A stretch of DNA of 64,000 nt from Paramarasmius palmivorus (lineage: Eukaryota; Basidiomycota; Agaricomycetes; Agaricales; Marasmiaceae): positions 186,001 through 250,000 of the forward strand of contig JAYKXP010000017.1 in the NCBI GenBank assembly GCA_037176845.1. Direction: 5' to 3'. Positions within the stretch are counted from its first letter, which is position 1. The number at the start of each line of letters is the position of its first letter. The translations under genes were made by a program, and so were the position numbers. Below the pieces are notes generated by a model. The model was not told the origin of the DNA, made no database searches, and worked only from the letters and a program-made list of their open reading frames with translations. Shown in pieces: positions 46,661 to 58,570 of this stretch.

Positions 46661-49217
46661 TTATACCTTAAAAAAGTCGGGGCCATAGTTAAGAAGTAGC
46701 TCCGTTCCTACTGAGAGGTTTTTCGCTATCATCAAACCGGGGCTCGTTAATTCAACAGCTACTAAAAATTTGGGGCGCAGTTTACCTGCATAGATTCCGA
46801 TCCTATGTTCTCCATTGACCAGTTTTACTAGGAAACGGTTACCAGTGGTACGCGTGTGTTTAGGAGGGTGCTCACCGATAGCAGTACAATTAGTATCTAG
46901 CAAAGTGGGCGATGAGAGTCGAAGAGAACCCCAGAAGAAGAGTAATACCTTTTTCGCTGTGATTAATGTACCGGGATTCATTCCCTGAGTAAAAACCATC
47001 GATAGCCAAAGTTTCGTTTAGCCCAAAAATGTAATTTCGGTTCTGGTGGGCAGAAACATCACTTTTTCAGGGTCAGTGATTACAATAACAGCAGTCAAGG
47101 TGAGCTTACTCTCGAGACAATGTGGTTGGCTCAAATATCAATTCACCGGTGTATTCTAGGATAAATTTCAGCATCAATGTTAGAATTAATTAATGACTTG
47201 TGAACGAACCGACGATGAATTCAGCCTGGGAAGCTGGCTCGAGAAGAAAACACCCGAAACCGTATTCGCTTTGCTTCACCTCCATGTTTTTCTTCACGCC
47301 GCGTTGGATGCAAACATTTCTGCATAAATTCGACTCGGCATCTGGGCAAACCGTGGTAAGCAAGGGCCGCAGTATTGCAACATTATTCACCTCTGGGGAT
47401 TGCATACACTCAGTAATTAATTCGGAGCTATGTCCGAAGTGAGAACTCACCTGGCCTCACACCCCAGACATGTTTCAGGGTCGCACTCTCGCTTTGCTCG
47501 GAAGCACGAACACCTTTCTGAACCACAAGTTTCTTTGAGACGACTTTTAGCGCACTGGCAACCTCGCCAGCGCCGTTGGCCTGCATGACGATCTCTGTCT
47601 CAGCCTCAATGCCGAACCCAAAGTACTAGCCACTCACAAGAGCGATTACACTGGCATCCATGTTCGCAATGAGCGCCCGCGGTGAAACAGATGCATCCGG
47701 ACTCAGCAGTACAAGGGCCTGGGTGGGAGCAGGGAAGTATCCTATCGTCGAGTGAGTTTGATGAAACCTATACGCAGAATCAAACAGACGGTGTATATGT
47801 TCTAAAATCCAAATCTAAAAACTAGTCAGTAGTTTGTGGTAGTATACATACAAAGGAACAAACCCTTGAAGACCAGTGCAGAATTGTTCCGTGGTAGTTT
47901 CCGTGCTTTCAGTTTTTGCTGTATAACCAACTCTGCATCACGTATCAATTTCTTCCTGCGCCGGAAAACCTATCACAAGTGAAAACTTGGATGAAGCGAT
48001 AGGATAAGGGCCAATCCCACCTCGATGCAAGGTTTCCTGCAGATTACAGCTAGATCGCAGGGAGATATGTCTGGAGAAAACTTGAGTGTAACTTCAAGAG
48101 CTTCTATCTCTTCTGATGTCCATTGAACCACGTTGTGAATGTCGGTGAAGGAATATCCTCCGCAAAGGGAGCAGGATCTTCCGCATGGGGCAGGTACGTC
48201 TTTGAGTAGTTGGGTGCTCGTTAACGTGGATGGAACATTTAATGGAGGCGGTTTCTTTTCGACTGAAATTGGTCTCAGAGACGAACATACGGGACAGAAG
48301 AACACCACTCACTATGTGTCGAGCAGCAGGAAACGATACAGTTAATGTTGTCGCAGAAGAAACTAGCCCCAATCTCCACTGCTCCGTTCAGTGTTGGTTG
48401 TACTTTGCTTGAAGGGATCAATGACTGAAGGTTAACATTGACGGTGGCCAAAAGGTCGCTAAAACAAAGCCTCGCAAATGTATTCTTGATAAATGTTTCT
48501 GTACAAACCTCAATCCGTTCATGTACAGCAGTCCTCCCTGGCCCGACAGATTAAACGGTAGAGCACCGTTAGCATCAATCTCTTCAACACTCATGCCATG
48601 CTCTCTTCTCAGTTTCTCAGCCGTCTGTATCGTTATAACCTTCACTAAAAAAACATTGGTATGGCCGCGCTTGTAGAATCTTGGAAAGACTCACCACTTG
48701 GATCATCTCGTTCCATATCCTGCCAAGCTAGACCATTGTAATGTTCAATGTTATCATTGACAGGAAACGTAGGGTCGTCTGCAAGAGGAATGAATATTAT
48801 TTCTCCGGGGTCATCTCCAACCATGAGATTGCGGGTAATTGGTGTACATGAATCGTATGAGTGTGGGGGTTGAAAAGCTATGGAGTCCCGAATTTCCGCA
48901 GAGCGTTTGAACGGCACGCTGATAGTTTCGAAAGGGCGATCGAAGTCGGTGATTTGAAGATATTCGGTTTCTGTTTCCGGTATCTGGATATTTTCGTGGA
49001 TAATAATCGTGGATGTTGACTCAATGTTGAGAATCCGGGGGGCGCGAAGGGAATCCAATACGGTTTGGTGGTATGTCCTCTGCCAGTCAAAAAATGCCGA
49101 CCAGACGTCCCGGAAGGCGGATTTAACAAGGTTCGTCTTGATGTTACCATCGACATTCTCTTCTTCATGCTCCGACTCTGATGACTCTATCCGCCTTTTG
49201 AGGGTGTTGATGTGCAT
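46661..49217 (-). CDS. Polycomb H3K27 methyltransferase, EZH2/KMT6-type
   Basis: Catalytic subunit of a PRC2-like complex that methylates histone H3 Lys27 for facultative heterochromatin. From the start at 49217 (M-H-I-N-T-L-K-R-R) an acidic N-terminal part leads to a Cys-rich stretch with C-G-R-S-C-S-L-C and a SANT-like segment V-V-Q-W-T-S-E-E-I-E-A-L near 48105. The pre-SET CXC follows: C-S-C-F-R-A-K-R-E-C-D-P-E-T-C-L-G-C near 47500. The SET domain begins K-N-M-E-V-K-Q-S-E-Y-G-F-G-C-F and has the N-Y-I-F-G block. It also has the N-x-N-C-T-A-I region, V-N-G-E-H-R-I-G-I-Y-A, and the final E-L-L-L-N-Y-G-P-D-F-F-K, where the Tyr of the D/N-Y-G motif is kept. Exon limits inside are approximate. 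Confidence 0.85.
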
Positions 49218-49437
49218 GGTGGTAGAAGGTACGAGTGTGGACTAGGAGAATACGACGTGACTGTGCGTGGTCACGCGTCTCGTGTTTCATAATAATTTCA
49301 TTGTTGAGCGCTGAGCCAGAGTTCGGACCTCCCAAAAATCAAAGCGAATTTATCCACGCGCGCTATAGGTATTACATGTCCAGCTACTACAAGTACGAAA
49401 AGAGCACAAGTCCCAGGGTCCATTGTACAGACACTCA

Positions 49438-52086
49438 TCAGTCGCTCAGGATAGCCTGAACGACGTTGCTCACTCTTAATTGCCTTAAGTCAGTATAAGT
49501 CTAGTTCGAAGGTGCTATCAGCCACACGTCGTTTATAGAAAAGTGAAGAATGCCACTAACCTGTCCACATCCAACGAAAATAATTGGTTGTCCAGTGACA
49601 TATGTCATTGAGAGCGCTGCTCCAACCTAACGAGACAAGTGATCAGTTCGTAAGTTCAGCTCTATCCAATTCTGGCGCCTCACCTTGTCATCTACTGTAT
49701 CCCATTTGGTGACCAACATCCCATCTATTCCCCGTTCCTTCCCAGACCCGGATATCGCAGAAAAGTCTCGCAATGCACGGTCAAACTTTGTTAATTGATC
49801 AACGGCCTCGTTCCCAACCAGGGCCTCTCCAACGAAGATGATCTTGTCCGGGTTATTAACCGCCACGAGCTTCATAATACGAGATCAGTTTTCTACGACG
49901 AACAGCACAAAGAGGGCGTACTTTGGCCAGAGCTCTCATTAGGGGCTGAGCAAAATTGACATGAATGAGACTTCCTAGATTCAGCATAGAAGCAAGGCGC
50001 TCACTTCGTTGTCCTGCATTCTCCCCGCGGTGTCTATGAGTACGACATCAAAGTCATTATTACCAGCTGTGATGAGACGTCAGAGGAAGAGTAGTCCGGG
50101 TTACTGATGGAAATGCCTCACCATAAGTTATGGCTTCTCTTGCGATAGCAGCAGCATCTTTTCCATATCCTCTCTCGAAAAGTTCCACTCTACCCTTGCT
50201 ATCTGTTGCGCCGTTGACGCCTAGCATACTAAGATTGCGAACGTGAACTCGTAGCTGCTCTACAGCGCCACTCCTGTGAGTCTATTCAGTATGAATCGGA
50301 CTAAGAGTGCTTCAAGCATTACCGGAAGGTATCGCAGGCCGCAATCAGCACGCGGAGTCCATTCTGGATTAACCAGAAGCAGACTTTGGACAGGTTAGTG
50401 CTCTTCCCAACACCATTAACGCCAACAAAGGTAATGGAGTAGGGAACACGCTGCTGCACTGGGGCCGACAACTTGGTCCGGATGGAAAGCAGCAAGTCCG
50501 TGGATGTCTTCGGTGTTAGTATGCGGGTTAAGGACGATGACAAAGCTAACTGGACAGCAGCGTTTGTACCTTGAGAAGTCTTCATTAAGACCTCGTCCAT
50601 ACTGATAATAGAATGCCCGACACTCACTTTGGAATCCCCCCACCTTCTTTCCAACCAAGCTCTCGCCAACCCCCTCACACACTTTATCTGCAATCTCCAT
50701 GGCCACGTTCTTCTTCATCAAGTGCTGTTTCATTCCTTCCAGAACTGGTTTCAGGTCTTGCTCCGTAAGTACCTTTGACCCCGTCAGTCTGGCGAATAGT
50801 GATCCAAGTGCACCGAGTGATCCAGACTTTGTGCTTGAGCTGGATTCATTGGATTTCAGCGTTCGTAGGATCACGTTGTCGGCTTCTGCATCCGATGCAT
50901 CTTTAGTGAACTCCCAATCCTTGACTTCATACAAGCCATCACGAGTACGTGTCCCCAAGGATGCTTGGTCGACAAGAGCTTGAAGATCATGCGAACTCAT
51001 ATCGCTTATTGCTCCAGGCTTATCCATACTAAAGTCCAAAGACGCCATATCGGACTCAGATGGTGCTTCATCTCCCCATTTACGTTGTACTTTGGTTTTC
51101 GTCTTCTTTTTCGTCGGTGTATCGGAGCTGAAGGAACGTCAGTGCATTCTTCACGGTGACATGGAAACGACGAGAAACGTACTCGGACGGTGGTGCGCTA
51201 TCACGCCCACTACCCGCATCCGAAAACGACCGACCGCCCCTTCCCCCGCGTCGGCCTCCGCGACCTCGCAAGCGGTTCTTCAATGCTTGGACATTCCTAG
51301 CAATTTGTTGTTCATCCTGTGGAGCATCAGATGACACTGATGCGTCGGGAAGGATTGAGCTGGCAATTCAGTCAAGCAGGCGAATGTCTCACCAATGTCT
51401 GGGTCGTCTGAGGGTGGAGTGGAATCTATGATAGGTGGTGGCTGCGGACGATTAGTGCCTCGGCGAGACTGGCGCTCCTTTATATTTGCTCAGTGAAGGA
51501 AGCCAACACAATGACAGAAGACGTACTGAAGCGGCCTTGTCTTCGAAGCCTTTGAGAACCTTGTCAAAGACCTTATCCCAACCGTCAAAAGCCGTGGCGA
51601 AGTTAAATGAGGTGATAGTTTCCGTAGCGGCCGCTTTCCCGGAGTTTACTGCGTGAAGTGAGGCCACAAACGTAGCAATTATCGGCTGAAAAAGCTTGAC
51701 GAAAAGAGTTTTGAGGGTTGTGAGAAGGTCCTCCACGTATGTTAATTGTAGGATACGTTGATAAGCGACCTGTTGGTATGTGAGACTGGATGTATTAGTT
51801 CAATGAGATAGCTACGCACCACAAATATAAGTTCGAGGTCGTTAACAAAGGTCCATTTGACAGCATAACTGCCTTTTTCATACTTTTGGTCGGTCGTCCT
51901 GCCTTCGATCAGGGCGTCACGTATGAGGGAATTTACAGGGGATTCGGAGGAAGAAGTGATGTGAGAGGCATCCGGAGTAAAAGACCTTGCCCATAAAACA
52001 ATACCGCCTGCAAATTGTATGAGTAAAATAGATAATTTTGTCAATAAGAACATACCTTTATGAGATATTGAGCAATGGTCGAGCAT
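49438..52086 (-). CDS. SRP101: Signal recognition particle receptor subunit alpha
   Basis: GTPase that docks SRP-ribosome complexes at the ER. The start at 52086 reads M-L-D-H-C-S-I-S-H-K-G-G-I-V-L-W, typical of the SRX longin domain that binds the beta subunit. A charged linker follows with a Gly/Arg stretch (R-G-R-G-G-R-R-G-G-R). The NG domain has the four-helix N part, then the P-loop G-V-N-G-V-G-K-S-T-N near 50415, D-T-F-R, the D-T-A-G-R-M block near 50030 and T-K-W-D (G4) near 49710. The end is V-Q-A-I-L-S-D with its stop at 49438. The start is only 157 bp from the divergent SNW1 gene. All key residues seen are intact. Confidence 0.93.
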
Positions 52087-52243
52087 GTCAGGGAAAACGA
52101 ATACGGGGGATAAGAACGGAGTCAATAAGGGTCCAGAATTTCCGGTTGGAGAGGTCCTCCTTCCACGTGTGGAAATTCTTTGTCATCGCCTTCCTCATTC
52201 TCAAACTCTCATCTCAGTCTGCAGCAGACCTTGGAACGGTACA
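52087..52243. promoter_or_regulatory. Very short divergent promoter, SRP101 / SNW1
   Basis: Only 157 bp separate the two start codons, so both core promoters and 5' UTRs must share it. No TATA box is evident. Confidence 0.6.
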
Positions 52244-54262
52244 ATGAGCGCCTTGGCTGCGTGAGTATCTCGTATTTTATTCTGGAAATGAACACTTATT
52301 GGCTGTTTTATACAGAGTTCTTCCCAACCCCATTTATAACTCAGTGGAAGAAGAGGAAGAGGTTCCCCAGACCAGCTATCACGGAGTTTCTTCTTCACAG
52401 CAAGTGATCCAAAGACATGTCATTCCACCTTATGGTCAGCGTAAAGGATGGAAACCAACTCGACAGGAGGATTTCGGTCAGTTTGGCAGCTGTCTGCTCA
52501 GGTACTGACTAACAGTCTGGTTATAACAGGCGACGGTGGAGCCTATCCCGAATGTCCGGTGGCTCAGTATCCTTTAGATTTGGGGAAGAAGAAGGTGCGC
52601 AAGAAGTAGTGATCAGTTTTTGCTTGGTATGCTCAATTACTGTAGACCGCCTCCGGTAACACACTTGCTCTTCAAGTCGACAGCGAAGGAAATGTTCGAT
52701 ACGACGCTATTGCTCACCAAGGCCAGCGACCCGACAAAATCATTCAATCCCAATTCAAAGACCTTGTTCCTCTTGCACACCGGAAAGATCTCGATGATGC
52801 CGACCGTGCAATGGACCGACCTTCAGAAGAGGAAGTTCAAGCGACAGCAGAGAAAACGCGCGCGGCTCTCGAGAAGCTCGTTAACGGCAAAATCAAAGCA
52901 GCCCAGCCCAAAAACGTTCCGGGTAGCCAAGGAAAGACGTCTTTTATTCGCTACACACCTGGGCAGCAGAATGGCGACGGGCTGAAGCAGAGAATTATAA
53001 AGATGTCGGAAGTCGTTGAAGATCCTCTGGAACCGCCGCGTTTCAAGCACAAAAAGATACCTCGGGGTCCACCTAGTCCACCTCCACCGGTTTTACGTAG
53101 TCCTCCACGGAAAGCTACAGCAGCTGAGCAGAAGGAATGGATGATACCACCTTGTATATCCAACTGGAAAAACAACAAGGGTTTCACGATACCACTGGAC
53201 AAACGGTTGGCGGCCGACGGTAGAGGTCTCCAAGACGTAAGTACTTATTCTACTGCTTACCCCAACCAACACTTATGAACCACTACTTTACAGGTCCACA
53301 TCAATGACAATTTCGCCAAATTCTCAGAATCTCTTTTCGTCGCCGATCGCCATGCTCGAGAAGAAGTCCGTCAGCGAGCACTCATGCAGCAAAAGTTGGC
53401 ACAGAAGGAGAAAGAGGCCAGAGAGGAAAACCTTCGTATGCTCGCACAGCGTGCTCGCGAAGAACGAGGTGGCATTGCTGCCAAGCCGACGGCTGCAAGT
53501 CAAGCTGCTATGAAGTCTTCATTAGCAGCCTACGGCAGCGACAGCGAGAGTGGCTCCGAATCTGAGGCTGAATCGGTTGACAGTGCGGAAGATCCAGAGG
53601 CGAAGAGAATACGTGACGAGATGCGGGCAGAGAAGAGGAGAGAACGACAACGGGAGATGCGAATGAACAACATGGGCGCGGAGCAACGGGCTAAGCAACT
53701 AGCCCGGCAGCAGAATCGGGACATCTCCGAGAAGGTTGCATTAGGTCTGGCGAAGCCCACACTATCGAAGGAGTCAATGTTGGACTCGCGGTTATTCAAC
53801 CAGGAGTCTTTGTCTGGCAACTTTGCTGACGATGACGCCTATAATCTCTACGACAAGCCACTTTTCCATGGGTCAACGGCAGCTGCGGCGATCTACAAGG
53901 CACGCGGAAATATTGCCGATGGAAATGACGAGTCATTTGGTGGTGGTACTGAAGAAGGTGTTGGGAAAGCACTGGACAACGACCGGTTCAGCCTTGGCAA
54001 ACCCAAAGTTGGATTTGAGGGTGCCGATGACCAGGAAGTTCGAGAAGGCCCTGTTCAGTTCGAGAAGGATACTGGGGATGTGTTCGGTGTCAACCAGTTC
54101 TTGTCAGAAGCTAGCACAGGCAAGAAACGAGGACTTGATACAGCTGGAGGGTGAGGGATCTACACCATTTCTTTTCATTCTGTTTTCACTGACCAGTACT
54201 CTTTTTCTAGGAGTGGATCAAGAAAGCGTCAGCAGCTCGATAGAGCCGATGAAAAGGAGTGA
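52244..54262 (+). CDS. SNW1/SKIP splicing factor (Prp45 family)
   Basis: Component of the activated spliceosome and transcription co-regulator. The start exon M-S-A-L-A-A joins V-L-P-N-P-I-Y-N-S. Then Y-G-Q-R-K-G-W-K-P, the F-G-D-G-G-A-Y-P-E-C block, and the SNW hallmark S-N-W-K-N-N-K-G-F-T-I-P-L-D-K-R near 53160, preceded by R-G-P-P-S-P-P-P-P. The following part is a long charged coiled-coil region with R-A-R-E-E-R and R-R-E-R-Q-R-E, then the conserved D-S-R-L-F-N-Q and L-Y-D-K-P-L-F. It ends with a short exon rich in Lys/Arg/Glu, stop at 54262. It converges on cyclin L with only 20 bp between stops. Confidence 0.95.
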
Positions 54263-54282
54263 TTGTGTTTTGTACAATATTA

Positions 54283-55277
54283 TTAGTTGTTATTACTATT
54301 AGGCTGTTCTTCAAGCCATTTCCGTACACCTTGTTTTGTGATCATACGTACTACTCTACTCCTGTCCTTCTCATCACGGTCCCGATACAACCTCATAATG
54401 TATCCACACACACTCCACAGGTCATCCCAGTCTGCGTCGAATAGTTCCCACCAGCAATGCGGAGGTTTGGATGGCAATGAGATTTTCAGGAAACAAGTGG
54501 CAAGGTAAATTGCTGCAGAGACTATCGTAGGAACCTGATACAGGGCGTATACCGGTGTCTGCATTCTGTATGGTCATCAGTTGAGGTCCAGGTGAGCAAA
54601 ACGCGTATACACCCACGCATCGTTAAGGTATCCCCAGGCACGAGTGCATGCATCCTCTCGATTCGTTAGCCCAAGGACCCGCAGGTAATTTATCAACGTT
54701 CCATAGGGCAACACCACATGAACATTGAAACCAAGTCGTTTGAGTATTTGCATCTCCGCGACGACCAGTGCTTCTTTAAGGTCGTAGAAGGTCGAGCCAA
54801 AGTAGGACATTGGTGCGTAACGGAAATTTGAACTTCCTGTATGCATTTCTTGTTGCTGTATGAGGTCGTACACATTGATGAGATCCCGCATGCGAATAGG
54901 ACATTCTTCAAGTTTGGATGCGAGATAGAGTGCGCCCATGCCAATGTCCTGGATGTAGGCAGTCAGCGAAAGAAATGGACTATAAAGACTTGAGCGTACG
55001 CCAATCCCGAATTGCTTCATCGACGAGACATACCAGAATCTCTGGTAAAGGATTTGAGCGGTCGCTACTGCAACCTGTTTCCTGCTCGTGAACATGAGGT
55101 CCAATCCATGGAGGTGAGGAGTAAGACTGACTGCTTCAAGAGTATCCCTGCTTCTTGTATCAGTTTTGCACCATAAGCCCGTAGATCTTCTTCGAGTTCT
55201 GAGGGTATGCCGTCCTCCTTTGACGGTGTGTGTTCTATTTGAGCAAGAGTAGCAAGTGGGTATAGATGGGAAGACAT
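54283..55277 (-). CDS. Cyclin L homologue
   Basis: Cyclin partner of CDK11-type kinases, linked to transcription and pre-mRNA splicing. The start M-S-S-H-L-Y-P-L-A-T-L leads to E-L-E-E-D-L-R-A-Y-G-A-K-L-I-Q-E-A-G. The first cyclin fold has V-A-V-A-T-A-Q-I-L-Y-Q-R-F-W and M-G-A-L-Y-L-A-S-K-L-E-E. The second has E-M-Q-I-L-K-R-L-G-F-N-V and, after an intron within L-N-D-A, M-Q-T-P-V-Y-A-L-Y. The C-terminus is short and lacks the RS tail of animal cyclin L. The last exon ends in Asn/Ser-rich residues at 54283. Divergent from the RS-rich gene, 199 bp apart. Confidence 0.88.
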
Positions 55278-55476
55278 GGAATCGAGCTATTATTGAGCAA
55301 GCGCTGTTTTTCAATATTTCTCGAACAAAAAAACTCAAAAACACACCTGTATCCTACAATGCCCTACAAGATTCAAGAACCCTAATCAGCAGACAATGAG
55401 GGAAGAACAGAAAACTAGACGCGCGTGACTTTGACAAATCGCACGACTCTGACTGCAACATTGACCTTGACTGGCA
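55278..55476. promoter_or_regulatory. Short divergent promoter, cyclin L / RS-rich protein
   Basis: 199 bp between opposite start codons; both genes probably share it, which fits a common splicing-related role. Confidence 0.55.
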
Positions 55477-57334
55477 ATGGCAGACCTTCCACCACGTCCA
55501 AATTTCGAACCAAGGCCTTCAGAGCGTCCAAGGCAGCTTGGGCCTCCAGATGATCGCTTACCTTCGTCTTCCTATGTACCTAGGGATCGCTACGAGCCTC
55601 GGAGAGAACCTCGAAGGGACTATGATCCAAGGGATTCGCGAGACTATGACAGAGACAGAAGGGCTGGTTGGGTTAGAGGGTCAGAAAGAGACAGAGATTT
55701 TGATAGGTATCAACCCAGGTCGCGGTCTCGAGGTCGATATGATCCAGAGTTCGACAGAAGGCCTCCTCCGTCATACGACAGAGATTATGACAGAGGAAGA
55801 GACCGTGGACGACCAGAATACGACAGAAGACCGCCTTCCTCGTCCGCCATATGACAGAGACAGAGACAGGGATAGGTCATACCCACCTCCTCGTTACGAC
55901 AGACCACCGACAGAAAGAGGTTATGACAGGGACCGGTACCCAAGAGACACTTCACCACCAAACTGGAGACGTTCCTCTCCACCACGAGGTGTGCAATCTC
56001 ACTTTTTTCATTCAGATTGTTATTCATAAGATGTTTCTACAGGTTACCGACGCGATTCGCGATCACCACCAAGGCTATCACGCCGACGAAGTCGTTCCCC
56101 GCCACCATCGCTGTATCGGAGGCCATCACGGTCCCCACCTCCCAAACGGCTCAGGCTTGGCAATCACTCCATCGGAAGTCCTCATTCTTCGCGTTCTTCT
56201 CCACACCGACGATATCGTTCACCTTCGCCGAGGCGCGACGGACGGCGTCGAAGCCCTTCTCTAGACCGCCAATCTCGTCGTCACTCTCCGCCACCACCAC
56301 CACCTCCTCGTCCATCCTCACGAAGCAGCAGGCACTCACAACTCGAGCAGGGTGAACATAGGAGCGACTCCCGTCCTCCAGAGATCAAAGGCCCTGGAGT
56401 TACGAAAGAACAAGAACGGGACAACCAAGAGCGGCACAGGAGTCGAAGTCGATCTCCTCGTAGAGAACAACAAGTACCCTCTCCTGCACCCAAACCACAG
56501 ACGACCACAAGCTTGAGTGTCAATGCTGGTAGTGGACAGACCGAGCCGTCGCAAAGCGCATCACCTTTATCTTCAATTAATTCGCATTCCACTCCACCGC
56601 AAGATATGCCAAAAAGAGCCAGTCCAGCAGTACCTGCGTTACCTATGATTTCCACCGACCCCTGGGCATCTCCTCACCCCAAAGATCCGTCGCGGCCATC
56701 GACTCCAGCAGAACAAGCAACTCACTTACCACCGAGACAGCCACGCAACTATCGTGGAAGAGGTGATTTCCGCGGTGGCTTACGAGGGACTTTTAGAGGT
56801 TTAGAACCTCCCCGAGGCCCTCGTAATCGCGGACCTTCAGCTGTTGGTGCCACCACGCCCATGAGCGGTTCGCATCCATCACCTTCGCCGGTGTCGGCGC
56901 CAGGTCTTCCTGGCAAGGACAGTCTACCATCCACACCTTCGCAACCGGTACTGGTACCGACGACCCTTACAGGCGAGGTTTATGTAGATTCCTGGGAGTC
57001 GCTTGTGCAACAACACATCCCGCAGTTGGTCGACTTGGAACACAGTTACAAGAATTCAATGAGACAGGTGAGCTATTTCCCTTCTGCGGTCGTGCACGGA
57101 TCTTGAGGAACCTATTTCTAGTTGGACATGATGAACAAAGAGTACGCGTCGATTCAAAAGGACTACAAGAGTATATATCGGGTAGCAAGGCGAGCTCTCC
57201 ATGAATTTGACATGTCTGCGATTGATCTCCGTGCTGCGGAAGCTCGTCGAAGAGTCACTTCGCAACAACATGAGCTAGCTAGGTTGGGACGGCTGGGGGT
57301 AGATGCGGGCACCGCAAGTCTTGACGTCTATTAG
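55477..57334 (+). CDS. RS/RD-rich protein, likely RNA processing; one frame conflict
   Basis: A long low-complexity protein. It starts MADLPPRPNFEPRPSERPRQ, followed by many Arg-Asp/Tyr-Asp repeats (Y-D-R-D-R-D), then Arg-Ser blocks (R-S-R-S-P-P-P), a Ser/Pro middle, an R-G-R-G-D-F-R-G-G box, and a folded, helical C-terminus (W-E-S-L-V-Q-Q-H-I-P-Q-L; A-R-R-A-L-H-E-F-D-M). Introns are at about 55989-56041 and 57068-57120. Between 55830 and 55860 the reading must slip by one base: the first frame runs into a stop at 55852 while the repeat continues in the next frame. Either a hidden intron, an indel or a sequence error lies there. Composition and neighbours (SNW1, cyclin L) suggest mRNA processing; I recognise no named family. 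Confidence 0.65.
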
Positions 57335-57648
57335 GGTTTTTGTTGGAAGCGAAAGTGCGGCGACATTGACGAGTACTGTTCTGCTGTCACATACAGCATA
57401 CAGGCGATCCTTGACTCGTTTTTGTCCCTCCTGAATCGTAGCATAGTTGGTTTACACGTACTACGATATTCTACATCACATTAGGGGCCTCTAAAATTCC
57501 AAATACACAGAACTAGCACACTTTCCCTTGCTGACTGGGGCAAATGGGCTTGGCAGGCAAGAGCTGGAATTCGAGAAGCCTTTCCGGCTTATACTGAACC
57601 CTCAGGCTGGCCAGAGGCGTCTAATTTGGGTGTAGCCTAGTCAGAAAT
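57335..57648. other. Convergent 3' region
   Basis: About 314 bp between two stops facing each other. Nothing recognisable. Confidence 0.5.
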
Positions 57649-58121
57649 TTACTTTGGCAGCGGTTTACACTCCATGTGTGTCTTCCCGGGGTCGATTGGA
57701 AGTGCGCAGAAGAATCCGAGAGACTTTTTAGGTGTTGGAATGTTGATTTATGGCAAAAGAAGCTGTGAGATGCGTGAAATGTGAAAGAGGCTAGGCGACA
57801 CACCTGCATGGATTCGAACAGCTTTTTTGAGTTCATCTGGATCTGTAAAGAACAAGATTACCACCATGAGTGTCCTGTAGCGTGCCAGTAATTATACTCA
57901 CCGTTATGCACTCTCTACTCTGAGGGTTTTCACGACATATTTCGGACACTGGCGCGTCTCGTTCGCTGTCAAAGGTATACCGCGTATTGGGATCTTTCTG
58001 AGTGAATTATGTAAGGTTAGAAATTGTGATAACTCAGAGGGTGACTACGCACGCCAACGAAGGTTTTGAGTACTTCTTCAGGGTTATCTTTCGGCTTGGA
58101 ATACGAGGAGAAAGCAGTCAT
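57649..58121 (-). CDS. Small conserved-looking protein with several Cys
   Basis: Four or so small exons. First exon 58053..58121: M-T-A-F-S-S-Y-S-K-P-K-D-N-P-E-E-V-L-K. Next D-P-N-T-R-Y-T-F-D-S-E-R-D and I-C-R-E-N-P-Q-S-R-E-C-I. Then D-P-D-E-L-K-K-A-V-R-I-H-A-G, and a final exon G-F-F-C-A-L-P-I-D-P-G and H-M-E-C-K-P-L-P-K with the stop at 57649. Introns have good donors (GTGCGT, GTGAGT, GTGTGT). Four Cys in C...C...C...C order might bind metal or form disulfides; with no signal peptide a cytosolic or mitochondrial site is more likely. I recognise no family. Confidence 0.6.
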
Positions 58122-58570
58122 GGTGGAAGAGAATCGGGTGCACAGGCCAGATGATGTCAGAGTTGGCGGCTGACCCTAACCCGACTCTTCTTCTTTTCAT
58201 CCGTCCCGCGACGATGCTGGGCCTGGCTGCGATCTGATGTGACGAGGCATTGAAATCTAACATACGGTCAGCACTCTGGCTTAACTTCGTTGCTTTGGCT
58301 GGTCTTTATCCTGATACTTGCCAGCTCGTAGCTTGGCAATCACCCGGTACGGAATCGGAACTTGAAGAACAGTCATTTAGCCGGAGATCTGATTGCCCAC
58401 TTTGACGCGAAGAAGCTTCGGTACTATATCTCGAGTCATATGCTTCTTATTCGAATCCACTTTGAGAAGCTTCCGCAGCTTTACTTATAAATCGGATTGC
58501 ACGAGTTTGAAGCGTGAATTCACCTTTCCTCGACCTCAAATCAACCAAACAGTCTTTCAACATCGACACT
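58122..58570. other. Divergent intergenic region before the second Argonaute
   Basis: Contains a TATA box at the right; no gene seen. Confidence 0.5.
58496..58502 (+). promoter_or_regulatory. TATA box of the second Argonaute gene
   Basis: TATAAAT lies 69 bp before the ATG, a position like that of the first Argonaute's box. Confidence 0.5.

Noticed and set aside
55538..56029. Met/Glu-rich plus-strand frame overlapping the RS-rich gene
   Set aside because: Its first two thirds are the shifted reading of the Arg-Asp repeat; only the end, from about 55838, belongs to the gene.
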